5,257 bases of DNA from contig CAMIMK010000243.1 in NCBI GenBank assembly GCA_946221765.1, forward strand, positions 1-5,257, written 5' to 3'. Both the position numbers and the translations under genes were made by a program. Positions 1 through 5,257 of this stretch are shown piece after piece (position 1 is the stretch's first letter; each line of letters starts with the position of its first letter). The stretch is from an uncultured Rhodovulum sp. Lineage in GTDB: Bacteria > Pseudomonadota > Alphaproteobacteria > Rhodobacterales > Rhodobacteraceae. The notes under the pieces were generated by a model that was given only the letters and a program-made list of their open reading frames with translations, had not been told where the DNA came from and ran no database searches.

Positions 1-61
1 TCCTGCCGGGACCCCGAAAACCCCGCGCCGGCCCTCCGCCGCCGCAGGTCCAGACCGTCTC

Positions 62-1081
62 TCAGCCCCAGCAGAGCTTCAGGCCCTCTTCGGAGTTGAT
101 CGACTCCACGCCCGGCACCGCCTTGTCGGTCACGAGCGCGACGCCGGTGTCGAAGAACTCCTTGCCCTCGGTCGGCTTCGGGAGCTTGCCGCTGGCCGCG
201 TATTCGGCGATCGCCTCGATGCCATAGGCCGCCATCTTGAGCGGATACTGCTGCGAGGTCGCCCCGAAGGCACCCTCGGCCACGGCCTTCACGCCGGGGC
301 ATCCGCCGTCGACGGTGGCGATGAGGACATCCTTCTCGCGGCCGAGGCTCTGCAGGGCCTTGTAGGCGCCGGCCGCCGCCGCCTCGTTGATCGAATAGAC
401 GAGGTTGATGGTCGGATCCTGCGCGAAGAGGTTCTCCATCGCCTTCTGGCCGCCTTCCTCGCTGCCGGAGGTGACGTCGTGGCCGACGATGCGCGGATCG
501 CTCTCGTCGCCGCGGACCTTGGGATTCTTGATGTCGATGCCGAAGCCCTGCATGAAGCCCTGGTCGCGGAGCACGTCGACGGTCGGCTGTGACACGATGC
601 CGTCGAGGAAGGCGATGCGGGCCTTGTCCGCACCGGCACCCAGCGTCTCCTTCGCCCAGGCCCCGATCAGCACGCCGGCCTGGAAATTGTCGGTGGCGAA
701 GGTCGCATCCGCGGCGCTGACCGGCTCCAGCGGCGTGTCGAGGGCGATGACGAGCACGCCGGCGTCGCGCGACTTCTTGACCACCGGCACGATGCCCGCG
801 GAATCGGACGGGACGAGCAGGATGCCCTTGGCGCCGCTCGCGATGCAGGATTCGATCGCCTGGATCTGGCTCTCGGTGTCGCCATCGATCTTGCCGGCAT
901 AGGCCTGCAGGGCGACGCCGAGCTCCTTGGCCTTGGCCTGCGCCCCTTCCTTCATCTTGACGAAGAAGGGGTTGGTGTCCGTCTTGGTGATCAGGCAGGC
1001 GGAGACATCGGCGGCGAAGGCCGGGGCCGCCGCCACGAGGGCACAGGCCGCGACAGCACTCCGGAGCAGGGCAGAAGACAT
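62..1081 (-). CDS. frcB: Sugar ABC transporter periplasmic substrate-binding protein, FrcB-like
   Basis: This is the periplasmic receptor of a CUT2-type (ribose/fructose class) ABC importer; it would capture a monosaccharide and deliver it to a membrane permease. The 339-aa product starts with a Sec signal peptide: a hydrophobic Ala/Val/Leu stretch ending in A-F-A, with likely cleavage after residue 23. A type-I periplasmic-binding fold (Periplasmic_binding_4 class) follows. Visible family marks are TKTDTNPFF near residues 32-40, ALDTPLE at 113-119 with Asp115, ATDN, RIVGHDVT, a VDGGCPG loop and the terminal LCWG. Wording and length agree with rhizobial fructose-binding FrcB as I remember it, so fructose (possibly ribose or mannose) is the first-guess ligand, although related proteins bind other sugars. 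The ATG at 1081 is chosen because a strong Shine-Dalgarno precedes it; an upstream in-frame TTG at 1108 would swallow that site. Permease and ATPase genes are expected beyond the left edge but are not seen. Confidence 0.9.
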   Translation of the reverse strand: MSSALLRSAVAACALVAAAPAFAADVSACLITKTDTNPFFVKMKEGAQAKAKELGVALQAYAGKIDGDTESQIQAIESCIASGAKGILLVPSDSAGIVPVVKKSRDAGVLVIALDTPLEPVSAADATFATDNFQAGVLIGAWAKETLGAGADKARIAFLDGIVSQPTVDVLRDQGFMQGFGIDIKNPKVRGDESDPRIVGHDVTSGSEEGGQKAMENLFAQDPTINLVYSINEAAAAGAYKALQSLGREKDVLIATVDGGCPGVKAVAEGAFGATSQQYPLKMAAYGIEAIAEYAASGKLPKPTEGKEFFDTGVALVTDKAVPGVESINSEEGLKLCWG

Positions 1082-1088
1082 CGGGTTT

Positions 1089-1096
1089 CCTCCTTT
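1089..1096 (-). promoter_or_regulatory. Ribosome binding site of the sugar-binding protein gene
   Basis: On the minus strand this reads AAAGGAGG, a near-perfect Shine-Dalgarno, followed by a 7-nt spacer (AAACCCG) and ATG at 1081. It fixes the start at 1081 and argues against the in-frame TTG at 1108, which would place this site inside the coding sequence. Confidence 0.9.
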
Positions 1097-1171
1097 GGGA
1101 CTTGGCAAAGCCGGCAGATTGCGCCCCGCACCCGGGGGCCCGCCGCATTCTTGTTCGTTTCGTCTGGACCG

Positions 1172-1191
1172 ACCGGCATGCGCCGGCCGGT
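1172..1191 (-). other. GC-rich stem-loop potential in the leader of the sugar-binding gene
   Basis: ACCGGC (1172-1177) is complementary to GCCGGT (1186-1191), leaving an 8-nt loop. An alternative pairing joins CCGGC (1173-1177) with GCCGG (1182-1186). The element lies about 90 nt upstream of the ATG, close to or inside the predicted 5' leader. Such hairpins are common by chance in DNA this GC-rich, so a function is only possible. Confidence 0.2.
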
Positions 1192-1200
1192 GACCCGGCC

Positions 1201-1229
1201 AGCTAAAGATGGGGCCCGCGCTTCGTCAA
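1201..1229 (-). promoter_or_regulatory. Candidate sigma70-type promoter for the sugar-binding gene
   Basis: On the minus strand TTGACG (1229-1224) is a five-of-six match to the -35 consensus. A 17-bp spacer leads to TTAGCT (1206-1201), a weak -10. Transcription would start near 1193 and give a leader of roughly 110 nt before the ATG at 1081. The -35 is persuasive; the -10 is poor, as is frequent in GC-rich alphaproteobacteria. Confidence 0.35.
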
Positions 1230-1231
1230 GG

Positions 1232-1259
1232 ACTTTTGCCTATCGATATTGACAAAAGT
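1232..1259. promoter_or_regulatory. Inverted repeat, candidate operator between divergent promoters
   Basis: ACTTTTG (1232-1238) and CAAAAGT (1253-1259) are exact reverse complements separated by 14 bp. The spacer contains the 8-bp palindrome TATCGATA (1241-1248), whose centre is 1 bp off that of the outer repeat. The block is noticeably AT-rich against its surroundings. It overlaps the candidate plus-strand -35 (1249-1254) and lies just upstream of the minus-strand -35, a position from which one regulator could control both directions. The regulator is not in the window and its family cannot be told from this sequence. Confidence 0.5.
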
Positions 1260-1277
1260 ATCATTGCCCGGGATACG
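1249..1277 (+). promoter_or_regulatory. Candidate sigma70-type promoter for the dehydrogenase operon
   Basis: TTGACA (1249-1254) is an exact -35 consensus. After a 17-bp spacer comes GATACG (1272-1277), which keeps only the central ATA of a -10 box. Transcription would begin near 1284, leaving a leader of about 58 nt before the ATG at 1342. The right half of the 7+7 bp inverted repeat overlaps this -35, so a bound protein could block RNA polymerase. Confidence is limited by the weak -10. Confidence 0.45.
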
Positions 1278-1331
1278 GGGCGCAGTTGACGAGAACACGC
1301 TTCCGCGGTGGCCGATCGCCGTGGAGCAAGG

Positions 1332-1336
1332 GGAGG
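1332..1336 (+). promoter_or_regulatory. Ribosome binding site of the fused E1 gene
   Basis: GGAGG lies within a purine run (AAGGGGAGGG) and is separated by 5 nt from ATG at 1342. It supports that ATG over the in-frame TTG at 1249, which has no comparable upstream site and coincides with the TTGACA promoter element. Confidence 0.75.
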
Positions 1337-1341
1337 GACTG

Positions 1342-3804
1342 ATGCCCAAGCAGCTGATCGTGGACCCGGAGGTCACCCGCAGGCGCGCCACGCTCTCCTT
1401 TGCCGAGATCCCGGTTCACGCCTATGTGACGCCCTTCTCGGAGGAGCGGGCGGCGCGCGGCGACGCGGCGCTCGTCCGCATCTTCCGGCACATGCTGGTG
1501 ATCCGCGAATTCGAATCGATGCTCGGGTCGCTCAAGGCGACCGGCGCCTATGGGGACGTGACATTCACCTATCGCGGCCCGGCCCATCTCTCGATCGGCC
1601 AGGAAGGCGCGGCGGTCGGCGCGGCCCTCGCCCTCACGCCCGGCGACCACATCTTCGGCAGCCACCGCAGCCATGGCGAGTTCCTCGCCAAGGGCCTGTC
1701 CGCCATTGCCCAGCTCGACGGGGCGGCGCTTGCCACGCTGATGGCCGAGCACGAGGGCGGCGCCCTGCGCGACACGGTCGCGACCCATCTCGGCGGCAGC
1801 GGCAAGGACCTCGCCGAGAATTTCCTCCTCTTCGGCCTGCTCGCCGAGATCTTCATGCGGGAGAACGGCTTCAACGCCGGCATGGGCGGCAGCATGCATG
1901 CCTTCTTCCCGCCCTTCGGCGCGTATCCGAACAATGCGATCGTCGGCGCCTCGGCCGGCATCGCCACCGGCGCCGCGCTGCGCAAGAAGCTGGCCGGCGA
2001 CGACAGCATCGCCGTCGCCATGTCGGGCGACGGCTCGACGGGCTGCGGGCCGGTCTGGGAAGCGATGAATTTCGCCGCCATGGCCCAGTACGAGCGGCTG
2101 TGGGACGAGGCGCATCGCGGCGGCCTGCCGGTGATGTTCTTCTTCACCAACAATTTCTATGCCATGGGCGGCCAGACCATCGGCGAGACCATGGGCTGGG
2201 ACCGGCTGTCGCGGATCGCCGCCGCGGTGAATCCCGACAGCCTGCATGCCGAGACGGTCGACGGGACCGACCCGCTTGCCGTCGCCGAGGCTGTCGCGCG
2301 CAAGCGGGCCCTGCTGCGCGCGGGCCGGGGCCCGGTCCTGCTCGATGTCGAATGCTATCGCAGCACCGGCCATTCGACGACGGATGCCAACGTCTATCGG
2401 TCGCGCGACGAAATCGCGACCTGGGAGAGCCTCGACCCGATCCAGCGGTTCGAATCGCGGCTGCTGGAAGCGGGCATCCTCGACGGGGCAGGCGTGGCCG
2501 GGATCCGCGAGGCGGTGGCGGCCCGAATCCTGGCGGTGACCCGGGCGGCCAGCGACCCGGAGGTGGCGCCGGTCATCGACATAGCGGCCGATCCGACGAA
2601 GATCGGGCGGCTGATGTTCAGCAACACCGAGATCCCGGTGCCGGGCGGCGCGAGCACGCTCTCCGCCCCTGCGGACAGCGCGGCGCGTGTCCGCCAGAAC
2701 CAGCGCAAGTCCCGCTTCGGGCTTGGCGACGGCGGCGAAGCCCTGTCGCCGATGCGCGCCATCACCCTGCGGGACGGCCTGTTCGAGGCGATCCTGCACC
2801 ACATGGAACATGACGACCGGCTGATCGCCTATGGCGAGGAATGCCGCGAATGGGGCGGGGCCTTCGGCGTCTATCGCGGCCTGTCGGACATCCTGCCCTA
2901 CCACCGGCTGTTCAACTCGCCGATCTCCGAGGCCGCGATCGTGGCGACCGCCGTCGGCTATGCCCTGGAGGGCGGCCGGGCACTGGTCGAGCTGATGTAC
3001 GGCGACTTCATCGGCCGGGCCGGCGACGAGATCTACAACCAGATGGCGAAGTGGCAGTCGATGTCGGGCGGCGTGCTGAACGTGCCCGTCGTGCTGCGCT
3101 GCTCCGTCGGCAGCAAGTACGGCGCCCAGCATTCGCAGGACTGGACCTCGATGATCGCCCATATCCCCGGGCTCAAGGCCGTCTATCCCGCCACCCCCTA
3201 CGACGCGAAGGGCCTGATGGCCTCGGCCCTGTCGAGCAACGACCCGGTGGTCTTCTTCGAGAGCCAGCGGCTCTACGATGTCGGCGAGCAGTTCCATGCC
3301 GGCGGCGTGCCCACCGACTACTACCGCGTCCCCTTCGGCCAGCCGGACGTGAAGCGCGCCGGCAGCGACCTCACGATCCTGACCATCGGCCCCTCGCTCT
3401 ATCCCGCGATGAAGGCCGCCGAGCAGATGGCCCGGACCTCCGGCCTGTCGGCCGAAGTCATCGACGCCCGCTCGCTGGTGCCCTTCGACTACGACCTGCT
3501 GCTCGACTCGGTGAAGAAGACCGGCCGCCTGCTGGTGGTGAGCGAGGCCTCCGAGCGCGGCAGCTTCGCCATGACCATCGCGAGCAACGTCACCCGCTTC
3601 GGCTTCCGCGACCTCAAGGCGCCGCCGCGGGTGCTCGGGGCGCCGAACTGGATCGTGCCCGGGGCCGAGATGGAAACGACCTACTTCCCGCAGGTCGAGG
3701 ACATCCTCGACATCGCCTTCGGCGAGTTCTTCCCCGAGCAGCGGCACAACCGCGCCGGCGTCCGCGGCTGGGACGATCTCGACCTCGCCCGCCGCGCCCT
3801 CTGA
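1342..3804 (+). CDS. Fused alpha/beta E1 component of a TPP-dependent 2-oxoacid or acetoin-type dehydrogenase
   Basis: E1 performs the thiamine-diphosphate-dependent cleavage or decarboxylation step and passes the acyl group to a lipoyl arm; it is a cytosolic enzyme. The 820-aa protein joins both E1 subunits. The alpha half (about 40-410) has YRGPAHLSIGQE (77-88), HRSHG (108-112), GMGGSMH (180-186), the TPP/Mg motif GDG (229-231) with N243 and NN (270-271), and the loop YRSTGHSTTD (339-348). A hydrophilic linker (about 417-470) leads to the beta half (471 onward), with GEECREWGGAFG, SPISEA with Glu530, GDFIGRAGDEI, and YGAQHSQDW with His597. All expected catalytic positions are present. Compared with PDH E1 alpha as remembered, there are extra residues after HRSHG (about 42) and between GDG and NN (about 12). 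ATG 1342 is preferred for its Shine-Dalgarno. It heads the operon, 24 nt before the lipoyl gene. The substrate is undetermined: acetoin, a branched or other 2-oxoacid, or a sugar-derived ketone. Confidence 0.9.
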   Translation: MPKQLIVDPEVTRRRATLSFAEIPVHAYVTPFSEERAARGDAALVRIFRHMLVIREFESMLGSLKATGAYGDVTFTYRGPAHLSIGQEGAAVGAALALTPGDHIFGSHRSHGEFLAKGLSAIAQLDGAALATLMAEHEGGALRDTVATHLGGSGKDLAENFLLFGLLAEIFMRENGFNAGMGGSMHAFFPPFGAYPNNAIVGASAGIATGAALRKKLAGDDSIAVAMSGDGSTGCGPVWEAMNFAAMAQYERLWDEAHRGGLPVMFFFTNNFYAMGGQTIGETMGWDRLSRIAAAVNPDSLHAETVDGTDPLAVAEAVARKRALLRAGRGPVLLDVECYRSTGHSTTDANVYRSRDEIATWESLDPIQRFESRLLEAGILDGAGVAGIREAVAARILAVTRAASDPEVAPVIDIAADPTKIGRLMFSNTEIPVPGGASTLSAPADSAARVRQNQRKSRFGLGDGGEALSPMRAITLRDGLFEAILHHMEHDDRLIAYGEECREWGGAFGVYRGLSDILPYHRLFNSPISEAAIVATAVGYALEGGRALVELMYGDFIGRAGDEIYNQMAKWQSMSGGVLNVPVVLRCSVGSKYGAQHSQDWTSMIAHIPGLKAVYPATPYDAKGLMASALSSNDPVVFFESQRLYDVGEQFHAGGVPTDYYRVPFGQPDVKRAGSDLTILTIGPSLYPAMKAAEQMARTSGLSAEVIDARSLVPFDYDLLLDSVKKTGRLLVVSEASERGSFAMTIASNVTRFGFRDLKAPPRVLGAPNWIVPGAEMETTYFPQVEDILDIAFGEFFPEQRHNRAGVRGWDDLDLARRAL

Positions 3805-3814
3805 CCAGACCCAC

Positions 3815-3820
3815 AAGGAG
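3815..3820 (+). promoter_or_regulatory. Ribosome binding site of the lipoyl-domain gene
   Basis: AAGGAG sits 8 nt before ATG 3829 in the 24-nt gap after the E1 stop. This canonical site shows that the tiny downstream ORF is translated independently and is not a fragment. Confidence 0.8.
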
Positions 3821-3828
3821 ACCCAAGG

Positions 3829-4068
3829 ATGGACGTTCCCGTCGTCGTCCCGCAGCTCGGCAACGAGATCACCGAAGCCGAAGTCACGGAATGGCTCAAG
3901 GCCGTCGGCGACAGCGTGGAAGCGGGCGAGCTGATCGTCGTGATCACCACGCCCAAGGTCAGCCTGGAGATCGAGGCCCCGGCCGCCGGCACCCTGAAGG
4001 AGATCACCCTCGTCGAGGGCGATCTCGCCGAGGTCGGCGCCACCCTCGCGGTCATCGCGGGAAGCTGA
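3829..4068 (+). CDS. Free-standing lipoyl-domain protein (acyl carrier of the dehydrogenase complex)
   Basis: This 79-aa protein is essentially one biotinyl/lipoyl domain. It would act as the swinging arm that accepts the acyl group from E1. Landmarks are the N-terminal strand VVVPQLG, the WLKAVGDSVEAGE turn (22-34), the hairpin TTPKVSLEIEAP (40-51) and the closing strand ending in AVIAGS. Lys43 is the expected lipoylation site, with the mirror-image glycines 33 and 54 around it. The usual Asp just before the lysine (ETDKA in many E2s) is Pro here. The protein stops where the domain ends: there is no Ala/Pro linker, no peripheral-subunit-binding domain and no acyltransferase domain. A biotin carrier is less likely because the AMKM-type motif is absent and there is no carboxylase nearby. 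It follows the E1 gene and is 4 nt from the hydrolase gene, indicating one operon. Confidence 0.88.
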   Translation: MDVPVVVPQLGNEITEAEVTEWLKAVGDSVEAGELIVVITTPKVSLEIEAPAAGTLKEITLVEGDLAEVGATLAVIAGS

Positions 4069-4072
4069 CGCC

Positions 4073-4858
4073 ATGGCCGGGGATCAGGCCGCGCCGGCCG
4101 CCGTGCTGTCGCGGACCGGGGGCAACCCGGAAGGCCCGCCGGTGCTCTTCATCCACGGCTTCGGGGCGGACCGGCTCAGCTGGCTCGCGACCGCGCCGGC
4201 GCTCTTCGAGCGGTACGATGTCTGGACGGTCGACCTGCCCGGGCATGGCGCCGCTCCGGCCGAGACCGGCGACGGCAGCCTCGCCACGCTCGCCGACGCC
4301 GTTGCGGCGGCGGCCGCGCCCCTCTCCGGCCGGGGCCTGCATCTCGTCGGCCATTCGCTCGGCGGCGGCATTGCGCTCGAGCTCGCCCGCCGGCAGCCGG
4401 ACGGCGTCCGCTCGCTGGTGCTGATCGCGCCGGCGGGCCTCGGGACCGGGCTCGACGCCGACTTCCTCGCGGCCTTTCCCGAGATGGCCGAGCCTGGCCC
4501 CGCACGGGAAATGCTGGAGCGTCTCGTGGCCCGTCCGCGCCTCATCAATGCCCCGATGGTCGCGCATGTGCTGGCCCAGCTCGACCGCCCGGGCGTGCGG
4601 GCGGGGCTGCGGCACATCGCCCGCGCCCTCCTCGAGCGGCACGACGACTTCCGCACGGCAGCCGCCGGTGTGGCCGGGCTCCCGGTCCCGCGGCTGGTGA
4701 TCTGGGGCGACGAGGACGGCATCAACCCGGTCTCGGCCGAGGCGCTCGCGGATTTCGGCGGCCTGCTCCTTCACATGCCGGACACCCGGCACCTGCCGCA
4801 TGTCGAGGCGCTGCAGAAGGTGAATGCCGCGATGGTCCATTTCCTGGACCGGGCCTGA
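4073..4858 (+). CDS. Alpha/beta hydrolase, detached catalytic half of an AcoC-type E2 (putative acyltransferase or thioesterase)
   Basis: The 261-aa protein has the full alpha/beta-hydrolase signature: HGFG at 28-31 (oxyanion region), DLPGHG at 54-59, the nucleophile elbow GHSLGG with Ser95, WGDED with likely acid Asp215, and RHLPHVE with likely His240. A short helical cap occupies roughly 125-200. No signal peptide is seen, so it should be cytosolic. In AcoC-type acetoin dehydrogenase E2s a domain like this is fused behind a lipoyl domain and stands in for the classical HxxxDG acyltransferase. Here it follows a separate lipoyl gene by only 4 nt and in another frame, so the pair looks like a split AcoC. 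It probably takes the acyl group from the lipoyl arm and passes it to CoA, but simple thioester hydrolysis cannot be excluded. Its own Shine-Dalgarno is weak (GGGAAG at 4059-4064), which suggests translational coupling to the lipoyl gene. A stand-alone esterase is the alternative. Confidence 0.85.
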   Translation: MAGDQAAPAAVLSRTGGNPEGPPVLFIHGFGADRLSWLATAPALFERYDVWTVDLPGHGAAPAETGDGSLATLADAVAAAAAPLSGRGLHLVGHSLGGGIALELARRQPDGVRSLVLIAPAGLGTGLDADFLAAFPEMAEPGPAREMLERLVARPRLINAPMVAHVLAQLDRPGVRAGLRHIARALLERHDDFRTAAAGVAGLPVPRLVIWGDEDGINPVSAEALADFGGLLLHMPDTRHLPHVEALQKVNAAMVHFLDRA

Positions 4859-4868
4859 CAAGGCCGTC

Positions 4869-4894
4869 GGCCGCGCACCAGAGCGGGTGCGGCC
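4869..4894 (+). terminator. Hairpin after the operon, possible terminator or mRNA 3'-end structure
   Basis: GGCC (4869-4872) and GCACC (4875-4879) pair with GGTGC (4886-4890) and GGCC (4891-4894). This gives a 9-bp GC-rich stem with a 2-nt bulge and a 6-nt loop, starting 11 nt after the hydrolase stop. No T-run follows, so it is not a classical intrinsic terminator. The position, in a 189-bp gap between convergent genes, fits a role in ending or protecting the operon transcript. No clear equivalent was found for the convergent kinase gene. Confidence 0.4.
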
Positions 4895-5047
4895 GCGGAT
4901 CCGGCGTCCGGCGGACACCTGGAAAGGATGGACGGAAAGGGCGCTGCCCGACCAGCCCGAGGTCAGCGCAAGGGGCGGCTGCCCGGGGCCGATGCAGGGG
5001 CCGGATGCGGCAGGATCCCCCGGTGCCCTGTCCCCCGTCCGGTGCGC

Positions 5048-5257
5048 CTACACCTGCCCATCGGCATAGCCGGCCACCGCCGGATAGAGCGCCCGCAGCG
5101 CGGCGAGGCGGTCGTCGCAGGCGGCCCGCAGGCGGGGATCGGGCGCGACCTCCACGGTCGGCGGCGGCAGGATGACCTCGCCCACGGTGGCGCCGGTGCC
5201 CAGCATCGCGATGCGCACGGCCCCGAGCGCCGATCCGCCCTCCGCGCCGACCGCGAC
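5048..5257 (-). CDS. xylB: FGGY-family carbohydrate kinase, probably xylulokinase (C-terminal part only)
   Basis: Only the last 69 codons lie in the window; the gene enters from the right edge and ends with TAG (complement of 5048-5050). The translation begins VAVGAEGGSALGAVRIAML, the EGG.ALGAA-type segment of the FGGY C-terminal ATPase lobe. It ends with PDPRLRAACDDR and LRALYPAVAGY, matching the family's closing helix before the stop. Xylulokinase (ATP-dependent phosphorylation of D-xylulose to xylulose 5-phosphate, feeding the pentose phosphate pathway) is the best fit by wording. Other FGGY kinases for ribulose or related ketoses share this tail, so substrate is less certain than family. 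It converges on the dehydrogenase operon and shares strand with the sugar-binding gene, suggesting a pentose, polyol or ketose catabolic locus. Confidence 0.75.
   Translation of the reverse strand, partial: VAVGAEGGSALGAVRIAMLGTGATVGEVILPPPTVEVAPDPRLRAACDDRLAALRALYPAVAGYADGQV

Noticed and set aside
5..32. Weak inverted repeat GCCGG/CCGGC downstream of the sugar-binding gene
   Set aside because: A 5-bp stem with an 18-nt loop and no T-run is expected by chance in such GC-rich DNA, so I do not call a terminator.
1308..2813. A 501-codon plus-strand frame overlapping the E1 gene (another at 2841-4424)
   Set aside because: Both are Arg/Pro/Gly-rich out-of-frame readings of the E1, lipoyl and hydrolase genes with no recognisable domain.
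1261..4074. A 937-codon open frame on the minus strand, antisense to the E1 and lipoyl genes
   Set aside because: It is an antisense shadow produced by G/C-biased third codon positions. Its translation is low-complexity, rich in Gly, Ala, Arg and Asp, and shows no family motif, whereas the plus strand encodes clear E1 and lipoyl proteins.
4059..4080. Possible frameshift breaking a single lipoyl-hydrolase E2 gene
   Set aside because: The lipoyl frame ends exactly at the domain boundary, the hydrolase has its own ATG, and shifting frame across the junction does not yield the Ala/Pro linker of fused AcoC proteins. A sequencing error is therefore less likely than a true split, though not excluded.
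4909..4915. Tandem TCCGGCG heptamer in the convergent spacer
   Set aside because: Two copies of a short GC-rich word are not evidence of a functional repeat.
4052..4918. A 288-codon minus-strand frame antisense to the alpha/beta hydrolase
   Set aside because: The composition is typical of an antisense shadow (Arg/Gly/Glu-rich) and the sense strand carries an intact catalytic triad.
4824..5069. An 81-codon plus-strand frame spanning the end of the hydrolase and the convergent spacer
   Set aside because: It overlaps two better-supported genes, has no Shine-Dalgarno of note and its product is low-complexity. The opposite strand from 5048 onward clearly encodes an FGGY-kinase tail.

Overview
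The window is very GC-rich and its genes show the strong G/C third-position bias that produces long antisense shadow ORFs. The transporter protein closely resembles rhizobial FrcB as I recall it. Together with the FGGY-kinase fragment, this suggests an alphaproteobacterium (Rhizobiales or Rhodospirillales type). That placement is inference; there is no rRNA or other phylogenetic marker in the window.

Layout: (1) 62-1081, minus strand: a secreted sugar-binding protein of the FrcB type, reading out of the left edge towards where the permease and ATPase genes would normally lie. (2) 1082-1341: a divergent intergenic region with candidate back-to-back promoters and a 7+7 bp inverted repeat suitable as an operator. 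(3) 1342-4858, plus strand: a compact three-gene operon encoding a fused alpha/beta E1 component of a TPP-dependent 2-oxoacid/acetoin-type dehydrogenase (820 aa), a free-standing lipoyl-domain protein (79 aa) and a free-standing alpha/beta hydrolase (261 aa). (4) 4859-5047: a short convergent spacer with a hairpin. (5) 5048-5257, minus strand: the C-terminal 69 codons of an FGGY carbohydrate kinase, most like xylulokinase, running in from the right edge. It has no start codon in the window.

Working model: the three plus-strand proteins look like an acetoin-dehydrogenase-type complex with a rearranged gene architecture. E1 alpha and E1 beta are fused. The E2, which in AcoC-type enzymes is a lipoyl domain joined to an alpha/beta hydrolase, is split into two polypeptides with no linker, no peripheral-subunit-binding domain and no classical acyltransferase domain. 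No E3 gene is present before the convergent kinase, so a lipoamide dehydrogenase encoded elsewhere would have to reoxidise the lipoyl arm. The operon sits on the opposite strand between two sugar-utilisation genes, which makes a sugar-derived ketose or 2-oxoacid substrate worth considering alongside acetoin.
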